A DNA stretch of 64,000 nucleotides from Hemicordylus capensis (GCF_027244095.1 NC_069662.1:13852501-13916500), one strand, 5' to 3'. Counted from the first letter of the stretch, positions 1 through 11,539 are shown. A program made the numbers and translations. Notes: generated from the sequence alone by a model not told the origin.

Positions 1-125
1 TGGTCACATTCCCTAATGACACCTTCCAGAAAGTCCAAACTGGAAGGATGGATCCCCTGGCTCGTGAAGGAAAAAGGTTCACCATGAATGCAAGTGCTAC
101 TGTATGGAACCAAAAGTTTAAAGAG
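1..125 (+). CDS. V2R gene A, exon 4 (3' part)
   Basis: Reads [16 protein letters not shown] and on to HKFKE-like NQKFKE, the end of the venus-flytrap domain of V2Rs. It ends at a GAG|GTATGG donor in phase 0. The matching exons of genes B and C are 228 nt, so about 103 nt lie left of the window. One difference from B and C is Gln instead of His in the last residues. Confidence 0.88.
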
Positions 126-3100
126 GTATGGAGACCTGTCCCGCCTCACCTTGCTAGGTTCCCTGACTTTAAGGGGTTTTCTCACAACCCAGCTCCAATA
201 TCAGGAGTGAAGAGTGTTGGGAGGGAGAAATGGGCTGAAAGGAATGGAGTGCCCTGATGGGGAATGCTCTGCTTCTCTCCTCTGGGCAATGCTCCAGGAG
301 TCTCAGACTCCAGCAGTAGGGTCTAGGTGACTTTCCCCCCAGACAGAGGAAATAATCAGCCTGACCCCAGATTTGCCTTGACCATGTTTGATGCCTCTGA
401 CCTCTTTTTGTCTGCCTGCAGTCAGACCCACCTTGGCTTTTGCCTGGTTCAGGGAGTAGACCCCTATTCCATACTCTTCATATGTGGATTATTTGGTTTT
501 GAGAATAATAGAAGGGGTGGGGGGAATCGGAATATTCTTCCTTCTTGCTCCTGTTAGATGCAGCCCCGTTCCCGATGTGTTGATAGCTGCCATCCTGGAT
601 CCAGCAGGATTGCCCGGCAGGGAAGACAAGTTTGTTGCTATGATTGTGCTCAGTGTCCTGAGGGGAGGATTTCAACACAGATTGGTAAAAATATGTATAT
701 TGTGTAACCAAATCCAAATGTTTAAAATTCTCCTTTTCTACATCAAATATATGACTGAATTTCTAAATTTGAAATAGAATTATGTGAAAGTGATGTGAAA
801 CTAATTACCAAAATGTACAATTTGTTATTATGTGAACAAATGAGAGATGAAGTGGTAAAATCAACAATGGTAAAATGGGCACAAGATGTAGGTCAGAATA
901 TTAACTTAGAGGCCTGGGAGAAGCTATGGAAGAAAGATCTTAAATTTATAGCATGTTATCATTTAAAAGAAAATTTAATAATAATGATGTACAGGTCGTA
1001 TTTAACACCTAAGAAACTAGCTTTAATGTATAAAAATGTATCTAATAAGTGCTGGAGATGTAAAGATAGTGAGGTGTCTTTTTATCACATGTGGTGGTCC
1101 TGCAGAGAGGTAAAGAGGTTTTGGCATATGATTTATTATGAACTTTAAAAGATTTTTAAATGTATATTTCATAAGAGACCTGAATCCTTTCTATTGGGTA
1201 TAATCAATGAAGAAATCTTGGGGCGGGGGGGGGGAATAGAAATTTATTCCTATATCTTACGACGACAGCTAGAATGGTTCTTGGCAGAAATGGAGATCTG
1301 TGGAAATTCTAGCAAGAGAAGAATGGTTGAGGAAGGCATATGAATATGCAGAATGGCAAAACTTACTGTATTAGTAAGAGATAGTCATATAGAAAACTTT
1401 GTAGAAGATTGGAAACCCTTTTTGCGGTATATAAAAAACAATGTGAATTTGGATTTATTAAGGGGGGTTGAAATGTAAAGATAACAGTTGGGGGATTTGT
1501 TATAGTAATGAAACTATTAGATTACTATGGTGATGAAAACAAGGATTAAGACATAATAACTAGATATATAAATGCATAGAAAATATTCACATGAGAGCAA
1601 ACATAGATGTTATAGTATAACTGTGTTGAAAGATGAACCGGAAGTCACATTGATATGTAGAAAACTAATAAACATAAAGTGCAAATATATATATATAAAT
1701 ATGACAGAATTCCTCAACATACGTCTGTTGAACTCAAGTACTAGTGCCAAGATCTGTGGGTTTTATTTAGTCTGGCAAATCTTTTCACTTGGAAAACTTT
1801 CCCTACACCTTCTCCAGGAACAGCAATCTGCCCTCTGCAGCATCATCTAGGACTTAATCTTCAGGTATTAGCACCCTTGCAGGGAAAGGAAACATTTTGT
1901 TTTCTTACAACTAAATTCTCAGCATATGTAGGCTTTTCATGTGAAGCCAGAATCTGTAACCATCCCAAAATCTAGAAAAAGTCTGTGCAGGATAGAAACT
2001 ATGGCATTTATGATGAGCAATCCTTTAGTTTAACTTTTCAGGAGCTGGCCTTTGCTAATGAATATCCTGGATTCTTTGAAAGTTCAAACAATAAGCTGCA
2101 ATGGCCGATGTTCCCATTAGAAAAAGCTGGTGCTAGGTGAGATGCACTGATGCTGCTGAAGGGGTCAACAAAGGGAACACTGCTACTAACTTGGGGACAG
2201 TGAATTTGGATGATTGCCACTTCCCCCCAGAAGCATTATTTGCCAGTTGAAAATACGTCCCTGAGGGTCATGTAGCTATCAGGGAAGAAACCCATGGGTT
2301 AGAAACCCATGGGGGTGGTTGGCACCCTATGTGCACTACACCACCACTCGCTCTGGGCCACCCCAGCACCCCCCAAGTGCACTTATGGGGCTGCTGAAAG
2401 CTCCATTATAACTTATTATGAGGAAAAACCTTAAAGACACGTAAACTTCAACAATTCACCAAAAATCAGCCCTCTGCCCAAATCCTTTGAAAAAATTCAG
2501 GTAGCTTCCTTGCCCCTACCTGGCACTACCACCAACCCCACACTGCTCTAGGCCACACCTTTGCCCCCAATGTGAAGCTATACATTTGCTGACACCTCCA
2601 TGCTTCTTTATGGAGAAAAACCTTAAAGACGCGTAAACTTCAAAAATCACTTTAAAATCACCCCTTTGCCCAATTCCTTTCAAGTAATTCTGATAGCTTC
2701 CTTGCCCACCCTAGGAACTACCAGCTACCACGCTCCACTCTATGACACCCCTTTCCCCCTGATGTGAAGCTATACATTTGCTGCAATCCTAATTATTCTC
2801 TATGAGGAATTCAAAAATACTTTAACAATTCACTAATTATCAGTGGAGTGTCCAATTGCCTTGGGATTTTTTGGGTGGTAAGAACCCCTGTCTGTCTACC
2901 ACCAACCCCGCTATTGTGCCCCTAGGTGCTCCACAATAGGGCATATGGACTGGTTTGTGTCCCATTATACTCAATGAGAAAAATAATTTAAAATATTTCA
3001 AATATTCATAAAAAATCATATGGGTGTCTGATTGCTTCAGGGTTTGCATGGTTGTTGGCACCCATGGGTGCTCCACAATAAGGAATAATGGCATGGTTAG

Positions 3101-4384
3101 GGTCCCATTATATCCTATGAGAAAAAATAAAAATAATTTTCAAAAATTCATAAAAAATCGTACAAGTGTCCGATTGCTTTGGGGTTTGGGCGGCAGGTAC
3201 CCCTGGGTGCCAGATACCATCCTACCAATTTCTGGGTGTCTGAACCGTTCTGAAGCAGTCCAAACTGGTCTGAACCAGTTCAGATCCTAACCGAACCAGG
3301 GGGTGGTTCGAACAAAACCAAAACCGAACCACCCCCTCCTGGTTCAGACCCGGTTCGGATCTGAACCGAACCGGGTGAACCGGTTTTGTGCACATCCCTA
3401 ATTACCTCCTGTTAAACACTTCAAGGCAGTGTAGAATACGGATATGCGAAACTTTTTGGGTGTTTCGGCACCAAAATGAAACACCCAATCACCATCCCAA
3501 AATGTTTTAGAGCCGAAACAAATCACCCCTGTGTCAGCTCCAAAAATTTTGTAGTTTCGGCCCTCCATTTTGTGACCGAGATCGTGCTTCTCCATCCTCC
3601 TCCATTTTGAGTTCTGACATGTGCTTGAATTTCCCACCTTTCAGCCTTGCATTGACTTCAATGCAAAGTTCCGATCTGCAACGGAATGCCCATATTTGGC
3701 TCTGCAGGATCCAAATTAACCTCCCATTGACCAAGGGGAGGTGAAGGAGGGGGCAAGTGTGTGGTTGGATTTCTGGAGGTGTTTTCAGGAGGGTATTAAA
3801 GAGCCAGAAGCCATTTCTTCCTTTCTGCTGCCTTGTGTGGGGAGAGAGTTCTTTTGCCTGATTGCTCAGCCTTGCGATCAAACATCCATCATGGCCTCCA
3901 ACCATTCTTCAGCATTGCTGCCATTGCCTTTTTTTCCTCCAGCAATTTTTTTAATTGAGAAAAAGAAGAGGACAATAACTATTATTATTGACAATGTTGC
4001 CTCGTATTTTCTTTTATTGAATATTTTGAGTTGATGCTGAAATGAAAATGATGAATGTTAATGTGATAATATTAATATGATATATATAATGCTGATGCCC
4101 TGATGTGATGTGTTGATGATTATGAGTTGCTGTTGTTCATGCATTTCTGTTTTGTGATGTGCTTTGCTTTCCGAACCACTTGCCTCTTTAATGTTTATTA
4201 TCTGAGACTTTGCTTGGTGGCAGAAGGTTCTTTCTCTCTCTGTGGACTTCTTGTTTGCAATGAAGAAGTGGATTGGGTCATATTGTGAGTTGTAGCATCA
4301 TCAGAGTTTTTATTCAAAGATCGCTTGCATCATGATGTGCTGGTGCCACAGGCTCTGATCCGGTGCAGAAATTTATTTATTTAT

Positions 4385-4416
<32 letters not shown>

Positions 4417-7400
4417 TTATTTATTTATTTAATCAAATTTTTACACTGCCTCAAACTGTCATCTCTGGGCAGTTCATAATAACATAAAACAAGTTAAAAA
4501 CATATACAAAAAACTTAAAACAATTTAACAATTGAAAAATAAACCAGAGTTTAAAACCTAAGAAAATTTAAAAGCTGAGAAAGCTTGGTGAAAACATGGG
4601 TTTTCAGGTGAGTGTTTTTTTAATTGCCAGAGATCGGGAGGATCGTATCTCAGCAGGGAGCACATTCCACAATCTCGGGGTAGTGATCAAGGAGGCCCGT
4701 CACTGTGTAGCCACCAAACGAGTTGGCGGTAAACGGAGACGGACCTCCTCAGATGACTTCAGCGGGCGGAGGGGCTCGTAGTGAAGAAGACACTTTCTTA
4801 AATACCCAGGGCCTAAGCCATTTAGGGCTTTATCAGTTATAATTAGCACTTTATAATTTGTCCGCAAACCTATTGGAAACCAGTGTAGCTCCATCACTAA
4901 AGGAGTAACATGGTCTCTCCGAGATGACCCAGAGACCAACCCGGCTGTCGCATTCTGAACCAACTGAAGTTTCTGGGCTACGTACAAAGGCAGCCCCACT
5001 TAGAGCGCATTACAGAAGTCAAGTGTGGAGGTTACCAACAGATGTACCACTGTTTTGAGGTCACTGATCTCGAGAAACGAGAGCTGCTGGCGTATCAGCC
5101 GGAGCTGATAGAAAGCAACCCTGGCCACCGTCTCAACCTGAGAAACCAGGGAAAGGTGTGGATCCAGAAGTACTCCCAGACTGCAAACCTGTTCCTTTTG
5201 GGGAAGTGTGACCCCATCTAGAACAGGCAGATCAAAATCATCTCTAGAGTTCTGACCCCGCACAATAAGTACCTCTGTCTTATCTGGATTCAGCTTCAGT
5301 TTATTCTCCCTCATCCAGCCCATTACTGCTTCCAGGCAGGCATTTAGGGAGGAAATGCCAGCTCCTGAAGAAGTTGACATGGAGAGGAAGTATACTGGTA
5401 ACACCGAACTCCAAATCCCCTGATGATCTCTCCCAGTGGTTTCATGTAGATGTTAAAAAACGTTAAGTATGGAGCCTTGAGGGGCACCATACTTACGCTC
5501 AGAGTTCGAAGAGCAACAGTCTCCAGTTGACACCATCTGGAACCTGACGGAGAGGTAGGAGCAGAACCTCTGTAAAAGAGTGCCTCCCACCCCCCAACCC
5601 CCTCAGACATTCCAGAAGAATACTACGGTTGATAGTATTGAAAGCCTCCGAGAGATCCAAAAGGACCAACAGGTCACACTTCCTCTGTCAATTCCCAATT
5701 GGACATCATCCATCAGGCTGACCAAGGCAGTCTCCACCACATAGCCAACCCTTGGGTCTATATAATCAGTTTCCTCCAAGACCCACTGGAGTTGAGAGGC
5801 CACCACCTTCTCAATTAGTTTTCCCGGCCATGGGAGGCTGGAAAAAGGCCTATAATTGCTCAACTCTGATGAATCTAATGCAGGTTTCTTTAGAAGAAGT
5901 CTAATGATTGCCTTCTTAAGACAAGGAGGCATCCTGCCCTCCCTCAGAGAAGCATTTATGATTTACACCAGGCTGTCTACAACAGCCCCCTTGCTAGATC
6001 GAACAAGCCATGTAAGACAAGGGTCAAGTGAACAAGTGGTAGGCCTCAACGCTCCAAGCAGCTTGTCCACCTCCTCAGGAGTTAGAAATTGAAACCGATC
6101 CAGTCGAATCACATAAGGAGTTGTTAGGCACCTCCAGTGCAGACATCAAATTAATTGTGGAGTCTCATCTAGGTCGGCCTGAATCTGAGAGATTTTATCT
6201 GGGAAAAACCTTTTAAACACATCGCAGCGGGTAACTGATGATTGCAAATTCTGGTTCAAGGGAGGGGGATACTAGTCCCCTCACAACCCTGAAAAACTCC
6301 ACTGTACGCGAACCCGCAGGGCAATATGGGCAGAAAAGAACTGCCTGTTTGCCGTGCGTGTTGCCTGAGCATAGATCTTTAGATGTGCTCTATGTCGCTA
6401 TCTGTCGGATACGAGTCTTTCTCCACTTGCGCTCCAATCTCCTGTCTTGCCACTTCAGCCCCCATAGATCTTCTGTATACCAAGGGGCCAATTTTGAAGC
6501 GGATCAGAGAGGACGCTTGGGAGCAATCGTGTCTACTGCCCTGGTGAGCAAGTTGTTCCAGTTCTCAACCAGGGTGTCAACAGGGTGTCACCAGCAAAGC
6601 CAACATTGAATTCTTCCAAGGCTTCTTGGAATCCTACTGGATCCAATACCCTCTTCGGACGGACCATTCTAATAGGCCCCTTGCCCCTGCAGAGGTGGGA
6701 ACTGCTTGTAAGTCCAACCTTAACCAGATGGTGGTCTGTCTATGACAATGGGGAAATCACAGGTGTCCGCATCCATGGAATACCCCCGTGATCAGAGTAA
6801 AAGACCAAATCAAGCATGTGACCTGCAATATGCGTCGGTCCAGAGACCACTTCGGACAGGCCCATAGTTGTCATGGCCGCTATGAACTCCTGAGCTGCCC
6901 TGGACAGATTGGTCCTAAAATGAACATTGAAGTCCCCCAGCACCAAGAGTCTGGGAGACTAAAAAGCGAGTTCCGCGACCAAGTCCGTAAGCTCAGTAAG
7001 GGATTCCACTGGGCAACAGGGTGATCGGTACAACAAAAGAAGTCCCAATCTATCCCTGGTCCCCAAACATAAGTACACACATTCAATATGGTCTGATACC
7101 CTAACAGGGACCCTGGTAAGGGAGATGCTATCCTTATATAACACAGCCACTCCACGTCCCCACCCACGTCCCCTCACCTGCTCCACTACAGAATATCCTG
7201 GAGGTTAAGCTGGAACCAGACTGGACCATTAGCCTCCCACAACCAAGTCTCAGTAATACATACTAGGTGGGACCCTTCATCCATAATCAAATCTCGTATG
7301 AGCTCTGGCTTGTTTTGGACTGACCTGGCATAGCAGAGGAGCAAGGTAAGGCTATGTGGCTTACTGGCAATGCTCCCTGAGGTCAAAGAGCTGGAAGGAC

Positions 7401-9409
7401 AGCCTGAAGGGGAGACAGCTATTAAATTTCTGACTACCCTTCCTCTGGAACAGCCTGCTGACCTGCCAACGTTTCTTATTCTATTCCCCACCACTACCAG
7501 GATAGCTGCCCCATAGTCAACGAAGGCAATGTCAAAGAAATGCGCCAAAAAATTGTGTGCCATCATTGTAATCATTGTCGTCATCACTCTTTCGACTTGC
7601 GGAGGTGGCAGGGGGGCAAAACCTTGCTGTTTGAGATTTTTAATGACAAACCATGAATCCACTCACATTTGCTACCAGACAATCTACACTCAGAACATCT
7701 CAGAAACAACAAAACTCAGTACCCCATAGGTTAGAAACCCATGGGGGTGGTTGGTACCCTCTGTGAACTACACCTCCACTCGCTCTGGGCCACACCAGTG
7801 CCCCCCAAGTGCAGTTATGGGGCTCCTGAAACCTCCATTAATCCCTATGAGAAAAACCTTAAAGATGCGTAAACTTCAAATATCACTTAAAAATCACCCT
7901 TTGCCCAATTCCTTTGAAATATTTCTGGTAGCTTGCTTGCCACCACTAGGCACTACCACCAACCACATTCTTCCCTGAGCCACACCTTTCCTCCTGACAT
8001 GAAGAGGAAAACCTTAAAGATGCATGAACTTCAAAAGATCACCAAAAATCAGCCCTTTGCCCAATTCCTTTTTGGATGGTAGCCTCCACCCATTAGGAGC
8101 TAACACCCCACCCTGCTCTTTTGGCTCCAGGACCGGTTTTTTGGATCCTAAATCCAGATTCAGATTTGGATTAATTCATATCCGAAGCGAATCTGGGGTG
8201 ATTTGGATGGGTCTGATTTGGATCCGAAATGAAAGAGAGATGTTTTGATTTGGGTCCAAATTGAAACACAGAAAATCCGAAATGCACACCCCTAGTGTAG
8301 AACACAGATAAAATGAAATAAATCCTTAAATTAAAAACTGTAAGAACAGCAAAAGTAAGAGCAGCATAAAATCTATCAAAATATCACATGAGAGGGAGGA
8401 AACGTTAACAACCCGCTTGGTAGGAAAACAAACCAGTCAACAGATTCGTTAAAGTTGAACAATGTTTGTTTATCTTGGAAAACAAAGACTTTGTTGATGT
8501 ATTTCAGATGCAGACCAGTGTAAGATGTGCCCAGAAGATCAATGTCCAAATGAGAAACAGGATCAATGCATCCCCAAAAGAATAACTTATTTATCCTATG
8601 GAGAACCATTGGGAGCGGTTTTGATTTCTTTTGCTCTTTTGTTTTCCCTGATCACCTTTGCTGTGATTGGGATCTTTGTTCTGCTCCGCAAAACTCCCAT
8701 TGTGAAAGCTAATAACTGGAGCATTACCTGTACCCTTCTCTCCTCTCTGCTGCTTTGCTTTCTCTGCTGCTTCCTATTCATTGTTTGGCCTAGGAAGGTG
8801 ACCTGCCTCCTCAGACAAACCGTGTTTGGCATCACGTTTACTGTTGCTCTTTCTTCTGTGTTGGCCAAAACCATCACTGTTGTTCTGGCCTTCCTGGCCA
8901 CCAAGCCGGGAAACAGGATGAGGAGATGGATAGGGAAGAGGCTGGCAGTATCGGTCATCATTCTCTGTTCACTTATTCAAATTGGCATCTGTGCTGTGTG
9001 GCTGGCAAACACTCCCCCTTTCCCAGAGTTTGACATGCACTCTCAGATCAGTGAGATCATTGTGCAATGCAATGAAGGCTCAAACACCATGTTCTACATC
9101 GTCCTGGGCTACATGGGTTTTCTGGCCATCATCAGCTTCACTGTGGCCTTCCTTGCAAGAAAGTTACCAGATAGCTTTAATGAAGCCAAGCTGATCACCT
9201 TCAGCATGCTGGTCTTTTGCAGTGTTTGGATAACCTTTGTCCCAAGCTACTTGAGCACCAAGGGGAAATACATGGTGGCTGTGGAGGTCTTCTCCATCAT
9301 GGCCTCTGGTGGTGGACTGTTGAGTTGTATCTTCCTTCCCAAATGCTACATTATGATTCTTAGACCTGATCTGAACACCAGAGAGCAACTAGTAAGGAAA
9401 CAATATTGA
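1..9409 (+). CDS. V2R gene A (partial, 5' end outside window)
   Basis: This is the 3' half of a vomeronasal type-2 receptor, a class C GPCR that detects peptide-like or water-borne chemosignals at the surface of vomeronasal neurons. Coding parts seen: the last 125 nt of exon 4 (1-125), exon 5 (558-684) and exon 6 (8508-9409, stop TGA). The junctions are GT/AG with matching phases: exon 4 to 5 is phase 0, and exon 5 to 6 is phase 1, where a split codon gives Asp. No stop or frameshift is visible in these exons. Intron 5 is 7.8 kb and filled with mobile elements. Compared with genes B and C, exon 6 keeps residues typical of V2Rs (Leu in VAFLARK, Ser in VFCSVW, Pro in QCIPK). Exons 1-3 must lie left of the window, so whether the whole gene is intact cannot be judged. 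Confidence 0.9.
558..684 (+). CDS. V2R gene A, exon 5 (cysteine-rich domain)
   Basis: 127-nt exon with acceptor CTGTTAG at 551-557 and donor GTAAAA at 685. In phase 0 it begins [16 protein letters not shown] and contains [15 protein letters not shown], the hallmark of the V2R nine-cysteine domain that couples the ligand-binding lobe to the membrane helices. It ends in phase 1, matching exon 6. It is too short and lacks the context to appear as an open reading frame of its own, and a longer frame on the same strand overlaps it without meaning. Confidence 0.9.
751..1716 (+). mobile_element. 5'-truncated L1 LINE in intron 5 of gene A
   Basis: The insert encodes the C-terminal part of L1 ORF2 ([35 protein letters not shown], a Cys-His knuckle with SFYHMWWSC), broken in places, and ends in an A/T-rich tail. 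It is flanked by a direct repeat: ATGACTGAATTTCT at 751-764 and ATGACAGAATTCCT at 1701-1714. Gene C has a single copy of this target at 50617-50630 with no insert. It is the same L1 lineage as the larger minus-strand copy at 12205-16485. Confidence 0.88.
2140..2285 (+). mobile_element. Possible endogenous retrovirus env relic, copy in gene A
   Basis: Short coding-like remnant in intron 5 that matches the longer stretch at 51050-51370 in gene C. Assignment to an env-type gene is tentative and rests only on general character. It is a broken fossil, older than the receptor duplications because all three genes carry it. Here it is cut on the right by a repeat-rich block. Confidence 0.25.
2284..3398 (+). 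repeat. Unclassified repeat with internal units of about 188 bp (gene A intron 5)
   Basis: The block replaces about 270 bp that are present in gene B (30121-30389). Inside, a unit with AAAAACCTTAAAGAC, then GTAAACTTCAA, then TTTGCCCAATTCCTTT recurs at about 188-bp spacing (2424, 2612) and continues in more degraded form to about 3150. The right end is rich in GAACCGAACC and finishes GTGCACATCCCTA at 3399. Related units occur at 7715-8294, 35040-35615 and 54090-55548. No coding potential was recognised. Confidence 0.6.
4371..7690 (-). mobile_element. CR1/L2/L3-like LINE, minus strand, gene A intron 5
   Basis: Read on the minus strand, an endonuclease region at about 7460-6740 (LVCITETWL, then [10 protein letters not shown] with the catalytic GDFN) is followed by reverse transcriptase at about 5930-5000 ([51 protein letters not shown]). 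The frames are interrupted, and the box that should hold the catalytic Asp pair is missing after QYT, so it is dead. The 3' end is a (TAAA/TAGA)n microsatellite preceded by a CTGCCCAGAG-type terminus. The clade name is tentative. The element is nested in the hAT-like unit. Confidence 0.8.
4372..4432. repeat. (TTTA)n/(TCTA)n microsatellite at LINE 3' end
   Basis: Simple repeat of TTTA and TATC units. It is the tail of the adjacent minus-strand LINE; equal tails close the other copies (31963-31998, 37233-37290, 57352-57380). Confidence 0.9.
8508..9409 (+). CDS. V2R gene A, exon 6 (seven-helix domain)
   Basis: The terminal coding exon starts after a TATTTCAG acceptor. It first gives the end of the cysteine-rich domain ([20 protein letters not shown]). 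Seven hydrophobic segments follow: about residues 34-58, 70-92, 97-127, 142-164, 190-214, 227-248 and 253-275 of the 300 encoded here. Family signatures include [11 protein letters not shown] in the second intracellular loop, [18 protein letters not shown] in the third loop and sixth helix, and [10 protein letters not shown] after helix 7. The stop is TGA. Differences from B and C include VWPRK for GQPRK, and Met in PKCYIMIL where the others have Ile. Confidence 0.95.
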
Positions 9410-9954
9410 GACACTGGACTCTTTCTGTCTTTTCTTGTTCTTCGGCACCATGTCTCTCATCATTATATTCCCATATTAGTAGTGAAGGAAGACGTAGATT
9501 AGAGAATACAGTCAACATGGGTGGTATCGGTGACTAAGCCTGGGTGATATCGGGACAATGGTGGGGACTGTGGAAGAGCTGCTTGAACAATGAGCCATAT
9601 TGCACAGCTCTGGCACTGCTTTGAAGGACACAGCAGCAATGCAGCACCATGTGTCCAGAATGCAGCACTGGTTGTCAGCCAGCCTACAATGTGAGCCACA
9701 GACTAATAGTTCTCAAAGAAGGGAGATAACTGTAGACAGGCTTATACTTAAGGTTCGGTGAAAAAAGAATGGCTGACATCCAGACTAACACAGTGTGTTG
9801 GCATCCAATGAAGCACATTTGTTTGAAATGCATTCTACATTCATCCAGATCATGTTGCAATGCAATGAAGGTTCTGAAGGTCTGTTACATGGGCTTTCTG
9901 GCAATCATCAGCTTCACTTTGGCCTTCCTTGCTAGAATGTTACTGATGGATTTA

Positions 9955-10916
9955 TTTATTAAGTCAGTCAGTCACTCAGTCATTTATTTAACATATCTTT
10001 ATACCAGTGGTGTAACTATAGGGGGGCAGGGGGGCATGTGCCCCGGGAGCCACCCCAGCGGGTCACATGGGGGCACCAAAATGTGGCCTCCCCCCCGCCA
10101 CCCCCCTGGATCGCCCCAAGTGGCAGCGGGGCCAGGCGTGTGACGATGTGGCGGTGGTGATGAGCAGTGGTGTGGGCGGTGGCGGCGGCGGTTCCCCCGC
10201 CGAGTGCGGCGGTGGCTGGCTGCAGCGAGGGCCGCTGTAGCGAGGCCTGAGCGGCGGCGGATCGCCCGCCGAGGAGGAGTTCAATCAGAGCATGGAGAAG
10301 GAGTTCAATCAGAGCCGAGGAGGAGTTCAATCAGGAGGAGTTCAATCAGGGGAGGAGTTCAATCAGAGTGGCGCCGAGCCTGCCTTCTGGCGCCGCTCTG
10401 ATTGAACTCCTCCCCTGATTGAACTCCTCCTGATTGAACTCCTCCTCAGCTCTGATTGAACTCCTCCTCGGCGGGCGATCCTCAGGCCGCGCTACAGCGG
10501 CCCTCACCGCAGCCAGCCACCGCCACACTCGGCGGGCGACCCGCCGCCGCCACCGCCCACACCACCGCCACATCGCCGCGCTGCACGCCCGCCGCCGAAT
10601 CGCTAGGTGACCCGCCACCGCCGAATCGCCGGACGACCCGCCGCCGCAATTTGTTGCCTGGGGAGCGGCGCTGCGCCCTCACAGGTATGTGGGGGCCGGC
10701 GGGGGGGGCACCATTTCAGGGCCGGCCAGAGCTTGCCCTGGGCGCCGTTTCCCCCCGATAGGCCTCTGCTTTATACCACCCAAAACTTACGTGTCTGGGC
10801 AGTTTACAACAAGATAAAAACAAATGTAAAACATTAGTTAAAAACAAAAACAAGAAATTTTAACCACAACAATTTAAAATTTTTAAAACAATATTCTAAA
10901 AACAACATTAAAACAA
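9955..10916 (-). mobile_element. LINE 3' tail (minus strand) split by the hairpin element
   Basis: The stretch that separates the two halves of the pseudo-exon is a 5'-truncated copy of the CR1/L2/L3-like LINE tail (TTTATACC...CCCAAAACTTACGT...CTGGGCAGTTTACAAC, then A-rich). B and C hold it uninterrupted (37232-37415, 57351-57537). Here the hairpin element landed inside its terminal motif. Confidence 0.7.
10005..10768. mobile_element. Hairpin-forming, GC-rich hAT-type element
   Basis: Ends CAGTGGTGTAACTA and (right end, reversed) CAGAGGCCTATC. A perfect 8-bp target duplication CTTTATAC flanks it at 9997-10004 and 10769-10776, and the uninterrupted target is seen in B and C. The interior is one long inverted repeat: about 10145-10376 pairs with about 10388-10580 around a loop of about 12-25 bp. 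The inner arms carry repeated GGAGGAGTTCAATCAG units, and the outer arms carry GGCGG-rich sequence. The left arm has one extra unit of about 24 bp. It is found only in the A unit. Overlapping open frames on both strands are by-products of the composition. Confidence 0.85.
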
Positions 10917-11179
10917 TTTAATGAAGACAAGCTGATCACCTTCAGCATGCTGGTCTTCTGCAGTATTTGGATGTCCTTTGTCCAAATCTACTTGAGCACC
11001 AAGAGGAGATACATGGTGGCTATGGAGGTCTTCTTCATCTTGGTCCCTAGTGGTGGACTGTTGAGTTGCATCTTCCTCCCCAAATGCTACATTATTATTC
11101 TTAGATCTGATCTGGACACTAGAGAGCAACTAGTACGGAAAATGAATTGTGGCATTGGACTCTTTGGTTATTTTTGATG

Positions 11180-11535
11180 AGTTTTCTACTATTTCCTACT
11201 ATTTCCTACTATTCCTCCTGTATTAGTGGTCATGCAAAATAAAGATACTGTTTCAAACAAAGCCATCACCCTGGATGCTAAAGTGTGGGTGACGTCAAGC
11301 TCTGGCTACTTGCACATAAAAATGTCACACAGTTCCTGATTATTTCCCCTTCTTTGTTCAACATTCCATTCCATCTTTCTTGTCCTTATTAGTGTCCACA
11401 CAATTATGTCTGTAGCTGTCCCTCATTTTCAAATTATCTTTGCTTTGAAAATGTACCGCAAGAGACAGAGGAAATAAGTTTTGGTTTGGTTTCTGGATGA
11501 TTCCTCTGCTATGGTATTGGTTCTAATTTTGCCAG
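11180..11535. other. Spacer between pseudo-exon and GC-rich repeat; nothing coding seen
   Basis: AT-rich spacer that contains AATAAA at about 11239. It has a close counterpart at 61350-61660 after gene C. No gene, RNA or repeat signature was recognised. Confidence 0.5.
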
Positions 11536-11539
11536 TCTC

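Larger units (their letters stand above)
3437..8294. mobile_element. hAT-like composite element in intron 5 of gene A
   Basis: The left end TACGGATATGC (degraded TAGGGATGTGC) and right end GCACACCCCTA form short inverted termini. Both are flanked directly by the 8-bp repeat GTGTAGAA (3429-3436 and 8295-8302), the target length of hAT transposons. Inside are a unique left part (3437-4370), a minus-strand LINE (4371-7690) and a right part made of the repeat family with CCTTAAAGAC units. No transposase is visible, so it is non-autonomous or gutted. The same element sits in genes B and C. Confidence 0.65.
9815..11170 (+). pseudogene. Decayed V2R seven-helix exon fragment downstream of gene A
   Basis: A second piece of V2R exon 6 lies 0.4 kb past the gene A stop. 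The first part (about 9815-9950) matches the QCNEGS...[16 protein letters not shown] region with a small internal deletion. The second part (about 10917-11170) matches [10 protein letters not shown] through [21 protein letters not shown] and runs 14 residues beyond the usual end. Between them sit a minus-strand LINE tail and a nested hairpin hAT-type element. The upstream helices and the cysteine-rich part are missing, so it cannot encode a receptor. An AATAAA lies at about 11239. Confidence 0.85.

Noticed and set aside
484-777. A 97-residue frame over exon 5 of gene A (and its equal at 28324-28617)
   Set aside because: It is in a different frame from the cysteine-rich exon and crosses the real splice sites; the meaningful frame is the one giving [12 protein letters not shown].
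2424-2640. CRISPR-like spacing of repeated motifs
   Set aside because: Units are about 188 bp, diverged and part of a vertebrate dispersed repeat; there are no short identical repeats with unique spacers and no cas genes.
8596-8961. Minus-strand frame of 121 residues opposite exon 6
   Set aside because: Shadow of the seven-helix exon; the + strand reading has the family motifs.
10016-10761. Overlapping open frames on both strands in the GC-rich block
   Set aside because: They are translations of a palindromic repeat in several frames; the same residue runs appear on both strands, and nothing resembles a protein domain.
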